15,517 nt of DNA from Clostridium sp. CAG:302 (lineage in GTDB: Bacteria > Bacillota_I > Bacilli_A > RF39 > UBA660), in the NCBI GenBank assembly GCA_000431795.1, contig FR887357.1:1656-17172 (forward strand). The letters run 5' to 3'. Both the position numbers and the translations under genes were made by a program. Within the stretch, counting starts at the first letter, position 1. Each line of letters starts with the position of its first letter. Positions 1 through 6,318 of the stretch are shown here, piece by piece. Under the pieces are notes generated by a model. The model had not been told where the DNA came from and searched no databases. It saw only the letters and a program-made list of their open reading frames with translations.

Positions 1-86
1 CCCCTAAGGAACAGTCTCCCAAAAAGAATAAAAAGGGGTTGGCTAGTGTGATACTAGCACCAATTCGCCTAATATCGAACTGGTGA
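1..86 (-). ncRNA. Structured 5' leader or small RNA, cut by the window edge
   Basis: The transcript predicted from the minus-strand promoter would start with a hairpin: CACCAGTTCG (85-76) pairs with CGAATTGGTG (67-58), one A-C mismatch, 8-base loop. Next comes a second hairpin, GCTAGT (58-53) with ACTAGC (47-42), loop ATCAC. This one can grow into TTGG-TG-CTAGT/ACTAG-CCAA by taking bases from the 3' arm of the first hairpin, so the two full structures exclude each other. The second hairpin is followed by CCCC and then T-rich DNA (TTTTTATTCTTTTT), as in an intrinsic terminator, and a GGGG further on (minus strand, 4-1) could pair with the CCCC. This resembles a cis-regulatory attenuator or a short RNA. 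I do not recognise a known riboswitch or T-box motif in the visible part. Confidence 0.45.
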
Positions 87-91
87 TTAAT

Positions 92-120
92 ATAATAAAC
101 GAAGTTGGGTATTTTGTCAA
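92..120 (-). promoter_or_regulatory. Sigma-A-type promoter reading off the left edge
   Basis: On the minus strand there is a TTGACA -35 box (115-120), exactly 17 bases of spacer, and a TATTAT -10 box (92-97). The predicted start is near 84-86, exactly where the first hairpin of the leader begins. It is divergent from the promoter at 158-186. Seen in sequence only; AT-rich DNA gives chance matches, but an exact TTGACA with optimal spacing next to a structured transcript is good support. Confidence 0.7.
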
Positions 121-157
121 CCCTAAAATTAAAAAAAATAAAAAAATATTTTAAATA

Positions 158-186
158 TTGTTATTATTAAAAAAATATGGTATTAT
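158..186 (+). promoter_or_regulatory. Promoter of the SipW-type secreted protein gene
   Basis: TTGTTA (-35, 158-163), a 17-base spacer and TATTAT (-10, 181-186), with a TGG just before the -10 that gives an extended -10 context. The predicted start near 193 lies just upstream of the AGGAG at 201-205. This placement also argues against translation from the TTG codon at 158, which lies inside the -35 box. Confidence 0.6.
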
Positions 187-211
187 TTTATTAGAAATAG
201 AGGAGTTAAAA

Positions 212-751
212 ATGAAGAAAGCAAAATTAGTAGGAACAATATTTGGGGTTATTTTATTTATAGCATTAATTGCTGGTTTTACTTATGCATGGGTATCATG
301 GCAAAGCGATAACATTAATATAAGTGGAACTGCAGATTGTTTTGATATTGATTATGGAATAAGTCAGCAAATAGGAAGTGCTAGTACAAAGGGAAGTCTA
401 GAAATGGCTAGTTCTTATACTGAAGGATTATCGGCAAAAGTTAGTTTGGCCCTTAAATCTACTTGTACTAATGTATCAGGTACAGCAACACTTTATTTAA
501 ATACAAGTTCTGCAAGTTCTAATATTTTAAAGGGCGCACTTAAGTATACAGTACTTAATGGTAGCACAGTAGTTGGTACGGGAGTAATTAATACTAGTAA
601 TAAAATTACTTTAGTAAATCATTTAGATGTTAGTAGTACGACACCAGTTACATATACTGTATATGTATGGTTAGATGGAACTATTGCGGATAATTCATAT
701 GCTAATGCAACGTATACTGGATATATATCTGCTGAAGCTGTATCTAAATAA
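212..751 (+). CDS. Secreted SipW-type signal peptide protein (TasA/camelysin-like), function unknown
   Basis: A 179-residue exported protein. The N-terminus is MKKAK followed by a hydrophobic run (about residues 6-22) and then AGFTYAW, the motif typical of SipW-dependent signal peptides of TasA and camelysin relatives in Firmicutes. The mature part is rich in Ser, Thr, Asn and Gly with alternating hydrophobic residues, as expected of an all-beta extracellular domain. There are only two cysteines (C43 and C85), a possible disulfide pair. The ATG at 212 is chosen because AGGAG lies six bases before it and because the earlier TTG is inside the promoter. It is monocistronic: own promoter, then repeat copy A and a terminator. 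By analogy with TasA it could be a surface fibre or matrix protein, but no specific role can be read from the sequence, and the metal-binding motif of true camelysin peptidases is not evident. Confidence 0.8.
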   Translation: MKKAKLVGTIFGVILFIALIAGFTYAWVSWQSDNINISGTADCFDIDYGISQQIGSASTKGSLEMASSYTEGLSAKVSLALKSTCTNVSGTATLYLNTSSASSNILKGALKYTVLNGSTVVGTGVINTSNKITLVNHLDVSSTTPVTYTVYVWLDGTIADNSYANATYTGYISAEAVSK

Positions 752-755
752 TCTT

Positions 756-839
756 GCTTATATATAATAGCTATGGCTGATATGTTGTTTTTAGACCTAA
801 GGCTAAAAACAACACTTCAAGATTATAAGCTTGAAGTGA
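756..839 (+). repeat. Two-hairpin intergenic repeat, copy A
   Basis: First of three copies of an element of about 83 bases. It opens with GCTTATATATAATAG, continues with an AT-rich linker, then forms hairpin 1: GTTGTTTTTAG (784-794) pairs perfectly with CTAAAAACAAC (803-813) around loop ACCTAAGG. Hairpin 2 follows directly: CACTTCAAG (813-821) with CTTGAAGTG (830-838), loop ATTATAAG. Compared with copies B (9271-9352, inverted) and C (12730-12812), the loop-1 sequence and the 5' box are kept, while the stem sequences differ but still pair. It lies between the secreted-protein gene and the thioredoxin gene, in the same orientation as both. Confidence 0.8.
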
Positions 840-874
840 ACATAAAACATATTAAAATATGACAAAATAGAACA

Positions 875-902
875 AAAAAAGCAATATAATACTTGCTTTT
901 TT
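875..902 (+). terminator. Rho-independent terminator after repeat copy A
   Basis: AAAAAAGCAA (875-884) pairs with TTGCTTTTTT (893-902) around an 8-base loop that itself reads TATAATAC; a T-rich tail follows. Because both arms are A/T tracts it can act on both strands. It separates the secreted-protein unit from the thioredoxin gene. The TATAAT in the loop could serve as a -10 for the next gene, but no good -35 lies at the right distance. Confidence 0.65.
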
Positions 903-943
903 ATTCTTTTAAGTGTAAACTATTTATTAGGAGGAAGATTGTT

Positions 944-1675
944 ATGGCAAATCAAAGTTCAAAAAATAAGAATACAAAAAAAGTGAATAATAAAGGTGGT
1001 CAAAATAAAAATACTAATAAACAAAATACAAAGAAAGTAGATACTAAAGCAAGTGTTAAGAAAGAAAATGCTAAAAAAGTAGAAACTAAGAATATTGTAC
1101 ATGAAGAAGTTAAAGTAAAAGAAATAGTACCAAAAGTAGAAGAGGTAAAAGAAGAAAAAGTAGTTAAAGAAAAGAAGAGTTTTTCTCTAACTTCAAAACA
1201 AAAAGATTTAATATTAATTCTTTTAGTGGTTGTTCTTTTAGTGGTTGCATTATTTGTTACTATGAAAAAAACTCCTAAACTAGATATAGAATTACCTATA
1301 ACTCTACAAGGAGAAGTGGGATTTACTGAGATTACATATTCAGAGTATGAGGAAAAAATGAATGCTAAAGAACCATTCTTAGTAGTAATAGTAAGAGATG
1401 GATGTGGCTACTGCGAAATGTATGAACCAATAGTAGAAGAGGTTGCTAATGAATATAGACTTCCTATTTATTATATAAATATGACTAATTTAAATAATGA
1501 TGAGTATACTGCTCTTGGAACATCTAATTCTTACTTTAAAAAGAATCAAGGTAAATGGGGTACTCCAACTACATTATTTATGTATGGTAATTCAGTAATT
1601 GATTCTATACCTGGATATGTTGATAAAGATGAATTTGTTAAATTTGTTAAAGAAAACTTTAAAGTAGAGGGATAA
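944..1675 (+). CDS. Membrane-anchored thioredoxin-like protein
   Basis: A 243-residue protein. Residues 1-87 are a very Lys/Asn/Glu-rich tail with three imperfect copies of a KKV(N/D/E)xK unit (near 12-17, 30-35 and 44-49). One membrane helix spans about 88-107 (LILILLVVVLLVVALFV), and a thioredoxin fold follows, with redox motif CGYC at 154-157 and a cis-proline loop, GTPTTLF, near 206. By the positive-inside rule the basic tail is cytoplasmic and the thioredoxin domain is outside, so it probably reduces, oxidises or isomerises disulfides of exported proteins. The ATG at 944 is chosen because AGGAGG (929-934) lies nine bases before it; the upstream in-frame codons overlap the terminator. It is followed after four bases by the PH-domain gene, so the two are probably co-transcribed. 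The direction of the redox reaction cannot be told from sequence. Confidence 0.85.
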   Translation: MANQSSKNKNTKKVNNKGGQNKNTNKQNTKKVDTKASVKKENAKKVETKNIVHEEVKVKEIVPKVEEVKEEKVVKEKKSFSLTSKQKDLILILLVVVLLVVALFVTMKKTPKLDIELPITLQGEVGFTEITYSEYEEKMNAKEPFLVVIVRDGCGYCEMYEPIVEEVANEYRLPIYYINMTNLNNDEYTALGTSNSYFKKNQGKWGTPTTLFMYGNSVIDSIPGYVDKDEFVKFVKENFKVEG

Positions 1676-1679
1676 AAGA

Positions 1680-2132
1680 ATGAACCAAGATATATATTTA
1701 GGGGCTAAGGAATTTAAGAAAAAATATCCTAAAACTATAGCTTTTAGATTAAAAGCTCATGCTAAAGTGGCTAGTAAATTTGTTGATAATGGTGAAAAAG
1801 TAAAATATGTATTTGTAGCACAAAAGAATTTTAAAAGTTATGAAATATGTAATACTAATATAGTAGTACTTACCGATAAAAGATTAGTTGTGGCTACTAA
1901 AAGATTACTTTTTGGATACTTTTATAGAGTAATTACTCCAGATATGTTTAATGATTTAACTATTAAAACAAATATTATTTGGGGTAAAGTTATTATTGAT
2001 ACTATAAAAGAAAAGATTATTCTTTCAAATATTGATCCTAATGCTCTACCTGAGATAGAGGAAAATGTATCTAATGTTATGATGGAAGAAAAGAAAAAAT
2101 ATATACAAAGAGAAAGTGAAGTAAAAGAGTAA
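1680..2132 (+). CDS. Small PH-domain-like protein (bacterial YokE-type PH)
   Basis: A 150-residue cytosolic protein with no signal peptide or membrane helix. About residues 55-128 run as alternating beta strands with the phrase TNIVVLTDKRLVVATKRLLFG, typical of bacterial PH-like domains in which a strand ending in T-x-x-R-L precedes a basic turn. The final part (about 126-150) is a charged helix, EENVSNVMMEEKKKY onward. The start follows the thioredoxin stop by four bases, with GAGGG upstream, so translation is probably coupled. The last codons also form the 5' arm of the terminator at 2106-2148. Such domains bind lipids or protein partners; no specific partner can be inferred beyond the operon link to the thioredoxin. 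Confidence 0.65.
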   Translation: MNQDIYLGAKEFKKKYPKTIAFRLKAHAKVASKFVDNGEKVKYVFVAQKNFKSYEICNTNIVVLTDKRLVVATKRLLFGYFYRVITPDMFNDLTIKTNIIWGKVIIDTIKEKIILSNIDPNALPEIEENVSNVMMEEKKKYIQRESEVKE

Positions 2133-2148
2133 GCTTTCTCTTTGTTTT
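2106..2148 (+). terminator. Terminator whose 5' arm lies inside the PH gene
   Basis: CAAAGAGAAAG (2106-2116) pairs perfectly over 11 bases with CTTTCTCTTTG (2134-2144), followed by TTTT. The loop of 17 bases contains the stop codon of the upstream gene (2130-2132). It ends the thioredoxin-PH unit 12 bases before recX begins, so part of the recX message may come from read-through. Confidence 0.65.
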
Positions 2149-2160
2149 AAGGGTGGTACT

Positions 2161-2775
2161 ATGAAAATTGAAAAATATGAGTTTACTAAGAAGAATAATT
2201 ATAATATTTATTTATCTAATGGTGAAGTAATTACTTTGAATGGGAGAGTTATTACTAAGAATGAACTTTTACTAAAGAAAGAGATTGATAAAGAGTTATA
2301 TAGTAAATTAATGCATGATAATAATGTTTGTGAGGCTTTTGATGCTGGTGTTAAATATATTGCTATTAGACTTAGAAGTATTAAGGAAATGAGAGATTAC
2401 TTATTTAAGAAAGGGTATTTAGTTGATGTAGTTAATGAAACTATTCAGAATCTAATTAATAATGGTTACTTAGATGATGATAGATTTACTAAGGCTTATA
2501 TTAAGGATAAAATGGCTTTTACCTCTAAGGGGGATTATAAGATTAGAATGGAACTTAGTAATCTAGGTATAGATAATGGTATAATAGATAATAATATTTT
2601 AATGATAGATAATGATATGCTTTTTAATAAAATGAAAAAGATTATTGATAAAGATATTAAGAATAATAAGAAATATAATGGTAGTGAACTTAGAAATAAG
2701 ATATATAATCATTTGATTAGTCAAGGTTATAGTAAAGAAAAGGTAATAAATATTATTAATACTTATGATTTCTAG
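2161..2775 (+). CDS. recX: RecX family regulatory protein
   Basis: A 204-residue protein with the RecX layout: an N-terminal beta part (about 1-35), then tandem three-helix repeats. Recognisable phrases are AIRLRSIKEMRDYLFKKGY (about 67-85), the YLDDDRFTKAYIKDK segment (about 102-116), the Asn/Gly-rich linker around residue 140, and a final HLISQGYSKEKVINII (about 188-203). RecX binds RecA filaments and adjusts recombination and SOS activity. The length lies between the short proteobacterial and the longer Bacillus forms. The ATG at 2161 follows GGGTGG with only four bases between. recA is not in the window, and the neighbours are unrelated housekeeping genes. Confidence 0.85.
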   Translation: MKIEKYEFTKKNNYNIYLSNGEVITLNGRVITKNELLLKKEIDKELYSKLMHDNNVCEAFDAGVKYIAIRLRSIKEMRDYLFKKGYLVDVVNETIQNLINNGYLDDDRFTKAYIKDKMAFTSKGDYKIRMELSNLGIDNGIIDNNILMIDNDMLFNKMKKIIDKDIKNNKKYNGSELRNKIYNHLISQGYSKEKVINIINTYDF

Positions 2776-2819
2776 TATAAAATGTTAATTATTAGTAAAA
2801 ATATAAATGGAGGGATAAA

Positions 2820-3326
2820 ATGAAAAAAATAGTTTCTTTGTTTATATTTTTATTATTACTTGTAGGTTGTTCATTATCTAATAGTCCTACTTCAAAAGTT
2901 GAAGAACTTTTAAATAAATATCAAACTTTGGATAGTGATATTAAGAGTGGTATTGATGATGTATTAAAAGAAGAGAATCTTAATGATTCCCAGAAGGAAA
3001 GATATCGCAAAGTTATTGAGAAACAGTATAGAAATTTAGCTTATGAAGTTAAGGATGAAAGAATAGATGGAGATACCGCCACTATTACGGTGGAAATTGA
3101 AGTTATTGATTATAAAAAACAAGTTAATGATACTAATAATTATTATCAAGGAAAAACTGATTATACAGTTGAAGACTATAATAATACTAAACTAGATAAG
3201 TTAGAGAAGGCTAAGGATAAGGTTAAATATACTATTGACTTTGAAGTAAAGAAAGATAGTAATGGTAATTGGAAATTATCTTCTCTTAGTAATGAGACTA
3301 TTAAGAAAATACAGGGAATGTATTAA
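2820..3326 (+). CDS. Lipoprotein, function unknown
   Basis: A 168-residue protein with a classic lipoprotein signal: MKK, hydrophobic core IVSLFIFLLLLV, then lipobox LVGC with the lipidated cysteine at residue 17, so it should be anchored on the outer face of the membrane. The mature part has a charged helical half (about 25-80) and a strand-rich half with TATITVEIEVIDYKKQV and VKYTIDFEVKKDSNGNWKL, which resembles the NTF2-like folds common in Firmicutes lipoproteins; this fold call is tentative. Good Shine-Dalgarno (GGAGGG, 2809-2814) before the ATG. The end of the gene forms the 5' arm of a terminator, so it is the last gene of its unit. Confidence 0.75.
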   Translation: MKKIVSLFIFLLLLVGCSLSNSPTSKVEELLNKYQTLDSDIKSGIDDVLKEENLNDSQKERYRKVIEKQYRNLAYEVKDERIDGDTATITVEIEVIDYKKQVNDTNNYYQGKTDYTVEDYNNTKLDKLEKAKDKVKYTIDFEVKKDSNGNWKLSSLSNETIKKIQGMY

Positions 3327-3346
3327 TTAATAGTTTCTTTTTGTTT
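3294..3346 (+). terminator. Terminator overlapping the lipoprotein 3' end
   Basis: GAGACTATTAA (3294-3304, inside the gene) pairs with TTAATAGTTTC (3327-3337) with a single G-U pair, followed by TTTTTGTTTT. The 22-base loop carries the last codons and stop of the gene. The large loop makes it weaker than a textbook terminator. Confidence 0.5.
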
Positions 3347-3378
3347 TAGAATATGATAAAATTAGTATGGTGATAGAT

Positions 3379-3633
3379 ATGAATAGAAATGAAGATTTGA
3401 CTAAGGTTTTTGATAGAACTTGGAAGGCTAATCATAATAATGATGTTAAAGAAGCAAGGGCTAAGGAGAAAAAGTTTTGGGATAAGATGTTTAATGTTAA
3501 AGAGAGTAATACCTCTAGTAGAGAGGTTATAACTCCTGGTGAACAAGTAGGGAATTTGCAGAGAAATATGAATAATGCTGCTGATTTTCAGAAAAGGAAT
3601 AATATTAATAATATAGTAAAGAAGTGGAAGTAA
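3379..3633 (+). CDS. Small hypothetical protein upstream of rnhB
   Basis: An 84-residue, highly charged and Asn-rich soluble protein (MNRNEDLTKVFDRTWKANHN...), predicted largely helical, with no signal, membrane helix or cysteine. The ATG at 3379 is preferred over the in-frame ATG at 3367 because GGTGAT (3369-3374) stands before it just as it does before other genes here. Its TAA stop shares a base with the rnhB ATG, so the two genes are translationally coupled. I do not recognise the family. Confidence 0.65.
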   Translation: MNRNEDLTKVFDRTWKANHNNDVKEARAKEKKFWDKMFNVKESNTSSREVITPGEQVGNLQRNMNNAADFQKRNNINNIVKKWK

Positions 3634-4274
3634 TGGTAGATTTATATAAATATGAAAATGAATTATATGATAAAGGATTAAATTTTATTGGGGGAGTAGA
3701 TGAAGTTGGAAGAGGGCCACTGATTGGCAGTGTAGTAGCAGCCTGTGTTGTACTTCCACGTGATTTTGTGCTTGAGGGACTTACAGATTCAAAGAAATTA
3801 TCTGAGAAGAAGAGAGATGAGTTTTATAAGGTTATTGAAGATAAGGCTATTGCTATTGGGATTGGGATTGTAGATGAGAGAAAGATTGATGAAGTTAATA
3901 TTTATGAAGCCACTAAAATAGCAATGAAAGAGGCTATTAAAAATACTGGGATTAAACTTGATCATGTGCTTATTGATGCAATGCCCCTTGATATTGATGT
4001 GGATACCACGAGTATTATTAAGGGTGACGCTAAATCTATTTCAATCGCAGCTGCTTCAGTAATTGCAAAGGTTACTAGGGATAAGATGATGTATGATCTT
4101 GATAAGATTTATCCTATGTATGATTTGGCTCATAATAAGGGTTATGGTACAAAGAAACATATTGAGGCTATTAAGAAGTATGGTATTACTAAATATCATA
4201 GATTAAGTTATAAACCTGTTTCTGATTATAAGGATAAAGTTAATAATATAGAAAAAGAGTTATCTACAAATTAG
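3633..4274 (+). CDS. rnhB: Ribonuclease HII
   Basis: A 213-residue enzyme that cleaves RNA in RNA-DNA hybrids, including single ribonucleotides in DNA. It starts the RNase HII domain almost at once: GGVDEVGRGPLIGSV (D23 and E24 of the metal-binding set), then DSKKLSEKKR (52-61), the third acidic residue in LIDAMPL (D115), and SIAAASVIAKVTRD (137-150), the conserved helix before the last acidic residue. It lacks the N-terminal extension of about 50-60 residues found in Bacillus RNase HII and so is of the compact type. The ATG at 3633 overlaps the upstream stop codon as TAATG; a GTG nine bases earlier is in frame but lies inside the upstream gene. Its TAG stop sits in the bidirectional terminator shared with the convergent ATPase gene. 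Confidence 0.93.
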   Translation: MVDLYKYENELYDKGLNFIGGVDEVGRGPLIGSVVAACVVLPRDFVLEGLTDSKKLSEKKRDEFYKVIEDKAIAIGIGIVDERKIDEVNIYEATKIAMKEAIKNTGIKLDHVLIDAMPLDIDVDTTSIIKGDAKSISIAAASVIAKVTRDKMMYDLDKIYPMYDLAHNKGYGTKKHIEAIKKYGITKYHRLSYKPVSDYKDKVNNIEKELSTN

Positions 4275-4284
4275 ATAACTCTTT
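4254..4284. terminator. Bidirectional terminator between convergent rnhB and the pilus ATPase gene
   Basis: AAAGAGTTATCT (4254-4265) pairs perfectly over 12 bases with AGATAACTCTTT (4273-4284) around a 7-base loop. T-rich tracts follow on both strands (TTTATTTT on plus, TTTTTC on minus). Both stop codons lie in it: the rnhB TAG spans loop and stem (4272-4274), and the ATPase TAA (minus, 4285-4283) sits on its outer edge. Only eight bases separate the two coding regions. Confidence 0.85.
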
Positions 4285-5698
4285 ATTTTATTCCAAAGTC
4301 TTCATCTTCAACTTCTATTTGTTTTAATATTTCTTCGGTTGTTGTGAAACCTGCGATTACTTTGAATAATCCATCTTGAAGCATAGTAATAACATCTTTG
4401 TTATATACTAGATGCCTCAACTGTTCTTTTCGCATACCGGCACTTATGGCATCCCTTATGTCTTGACTGATAAGTAGTACTTCTTGAAGGGCTATTCTTC
4501 CTTTATAACCATGACTACAATGAGGACAACCTGAAGTATTCGCTTCATATACTTCGTTTATATCAAGACCTAATACTGTTTTGAAAAGATTCTTTTCAGT
4601 AATTGTAACTGTTCTTTTCTTTTTACAATTATCACATAGTCTTCTAGCTAACTTTTGGGATACTATTCCTGTTAGTGCTGAGGCAAGTAGGTATCTTTCA
4701 ACATCCATATCTAGTAATCTTTCGATAGTATTTAATGAATTGTTTGTGTGTATTGTAGATAGTACTAAGTGTCCGGTGATTGAGGCTCTTACCGCTATTT
4801 GGGCTGTTTCAGAATCTCTTATCTCTCCAATCATAATGATATTAGGGTCTTGTCTTAAGATACTTCTTAAAACTGTTGCAAAGTCTAGCCCGATATCACT
4901 ATTTACTTGAACTTGATTAACTCCTTTTATATCCATTTCTACGGGGTCCTCTACTGTTATTAGGTTAGAACCTTCAACATTTAGTTTTTGTAAGAAGGAA
5001 TATAGGGTAGTTGATTTACCTGTTCCAGTAGCACCAGTTACTAGTATTATTCCATTTGGAAAGCCAAGCATTTTTATTACTTTGTTATAGTTTGTTTCAC
5101 TAAAGCATAAGTATTCAATACCTTTTAAACTCATGGAATAGTCCATAATTCTTATAACTATTTTTTCGCCTCTTTTAGTAGGTAATGATGATACTCTGAG
5201 GTCTAGTTCTCTTCCTTTTATGGTATCTTTTATACCACCATCTTGAGGTAATCTTGTTTCGGTTATATTCATACCAGCCATTATTTTTATTCTGGTAGTA
5301 ACATTTTGTTTTATTTCTTTTGGTAAGAAAAATTGATCTCTTAAAATACCATCTATTCTAATTCTTACTGTTATACCTTCATCAGTAGGATCAAAGTGAA
5401 TATCTGATGCTCCTAGATCAACCGCTGTTATGATAATCATATTAACAGCATCAACTACTGGTATTTTGGTAAAATCAATGTTTCTACTATTGGCTAGATT
5501 TAATTGAGCATTCATATTAGGCTGTTTAGTCTGCATATTTGGAATACTATTCATATTAGGATTAGTTTTTTGATTATTTGTCATCATATTTTTATTTTGC
5601 TGAATAGGTATTCCAGCACTTGGCATGCTATTTGGAACTACATTCATATTGTTTGGCTTATTACTAATATTAGACTGCATAGTACTGTTATTATTCAT
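4283..5698 (-). CDS. Type II secretion / type IV pilus assembly ATPase (GspE/PilB/ComGA family)
   Basis: A 471-residue hexameric AAA-like ATPase that powers pilin or pseudopilin polymerisation from the cytoplasm. Seen in order: an N2 domain from about 78 (DLGASDIHFDP, RIRIDGILRD), Walker A GATGTGKST (222-230), Asp box TVEDPVE (248-254), Walker B region with MIGEIRDSET (289-298), His box HLVLSTIHTN (310-319), and a zinc-binding four-cysteine module, CDNC (355-358) and CPHC (391-394), as in GspE and PilB. Instead of a folded N1/MshEN domain, residues 1-75 are a low-complexity Asn/Met/Gln/Pro-rich tail. The ATG at 5698 has AGGAAGAGG upstream. It is transcribed away from the pseudopilin genes at 5805-6807. 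The subfamily (ComGA-like for DNA uptake, or pilus) cannot be fixed without the rest of the machine. Confidence 0.9.
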   Translation of the reverse strand: MNNNSTMQSNISNKPNNMNVVPNSMPSAGIPIQQNKNMMTNNQKTNPNMNSIPNMQTKQPNMNAQLNLANSRNIDFTKIPVVDAVNMIIITAVDLGASDIHFDPTDEGITVRIRIDGILRDQFFLPKEIKQNVTTRIKIMAGMNITETRLPQDGGIKDTIKGRELDLRVSSLPTKRGEKIVIRIMDYSMSLKGIEYLCFSETNYNKVIKMLGFPNGIILVTGATGTGKSTTLYSFLQKLNVEGSNLITVEDPVEMDIKGVNQVQVNSDIGLDFATVLRSILRQDPNIIMIGEIRDSETAQIAVRASITGHLVLSTIHTNNSLNTIERLLDMDVERYLLASALTGIVSQKLARRLCDNCKKKRTVTITEKNLFKTVLGLDINEVYEANTSGCPHCSHGYKGRIALQEVLLISQDIRDAISAGMRKEQLRHLVYNKDVITMLQDGLFKVIAGFTTTEEILKQIEVEDEDFGIK

Positions 5699-5804
5699 AG
5701 TATTCCTCTTCCTTTTTAATCTTTTTTTTTTAAAAGACTAGATTTTATTCTATAATTATTATATAATAAACTTAAGCAAATATCAATAGTAAATGGGTGA
5801 TAAA

Positions 5805-6317
5805 ATGAAATTAAATAGAAAGGGTTTTATGTTAGCAGAAGTTGTTGTATCTGCTTCAGTAGTAGCAGTTGTTCTTGTTACTATGTATATTGGTATTAAT
5901 AGAATGACAGCGGCTTATGATAAGAGAAATAGATATTATGATTTAGATGCTCAGCAGGTGGCTATGGAGGTTAATGATGCACTAGTTAGGAATATGAATT
6001 TTGATTCTCTTTTTGATATTATAGGTGGCGGTTATATTTTATTATCTGAAGAGAATGAAGAATTTAAAAGTGATGTCCCCACATTATGTACTTTATATAA
6101 AGAAAAACTAGAAATTAATGCCGATAATGTTTATATAGTAAGAAATAATAGTACTGGTTTAACTCAATTAAAAGATTCAAATATAAATCAGTCATTTAAA
6201 GATTATCTTGATTATTTCATTAATAAAACAGATTTTAATGAAAATTATTCTTATTTTATAGTGGTAGAGTTAGAAAAAGGTAATGACTACTACTACTACA
6301 CATTGAAGGTGAAATAA
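5805..6317 (+). CDS. Type IV pilin-like / pseudopilin protein 1
   Basis: A 170-residue protein with a class III (prepilin) signal: short basic leader MKLNRKG, predicted cleavage after G7, then FMLAEVVVSASVVAVVLVTMY, in which the glutamate is at mature position 5 and the hydrophobic stretch is the pilin N-terminal helix. The rest is a small soluble domain with an acidic middle. The ATG at 5805 follows GGGTGAT (5795-5801) by three bases; the earlier in-frame ATG at 5793 would overlap that ribosome site. The 3' end codes four tyrosines with four consecutive TAC codons, in a genome that otherwise favours TAT. It lies beside the assembly ATPase and one base before a second pseudopilin, consistent with a minor pilin set like comG or gspIJ. 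Confidence 0.82.
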   Translation: MKLNRKGFMLAEVVVSASVVAVVLVTMYIGINRMTAAYDKRNRYYDLDAQQVAMEVNDALVRNMNFDSLFDIIGGGYILLSEENEEFKSDVPTLCTLYKEKLEINADNVYIVRNNSTGLTQLKDSNINQSFKDYLDYFINKTDFNENYSYFIVVELEKGNDYYYYTLKVK

Positions 6318-6318
6318 T

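Noticed and set aside
3..9. CCTAAGG at the left edge as a fourth copy of the two-hairpin repeat
   Set aside because: It is the same heptamer as the repeat loop, but no flanking stem or GCTTATATATA box is present in the visible sequence. Probably chance.
158..211. TTG start extending the secreted protein by 18 residues
   Set aside because: The TTG is inside the -35 box and has no ribosome site. ATG 212 has AGGAG at good spacing and gives a proper signal peptide.
4581..4910. Plus-strand open frame of 109 codons
   Set aside because: It lies wholly inside the ATPase gene on the opposite strand and has no ribosome site or recognisable product; likewise the frames at 3346-3546, 5504-5719, 6270-6581, 7685-7900, 10763-10960 and 14380-14634.
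6288..6299. Run of four TAC codons as a phase-variable microsatellite
   Set aside because: Only four units, and a triplet change would stay in frame. Noted as unusual codon use only.
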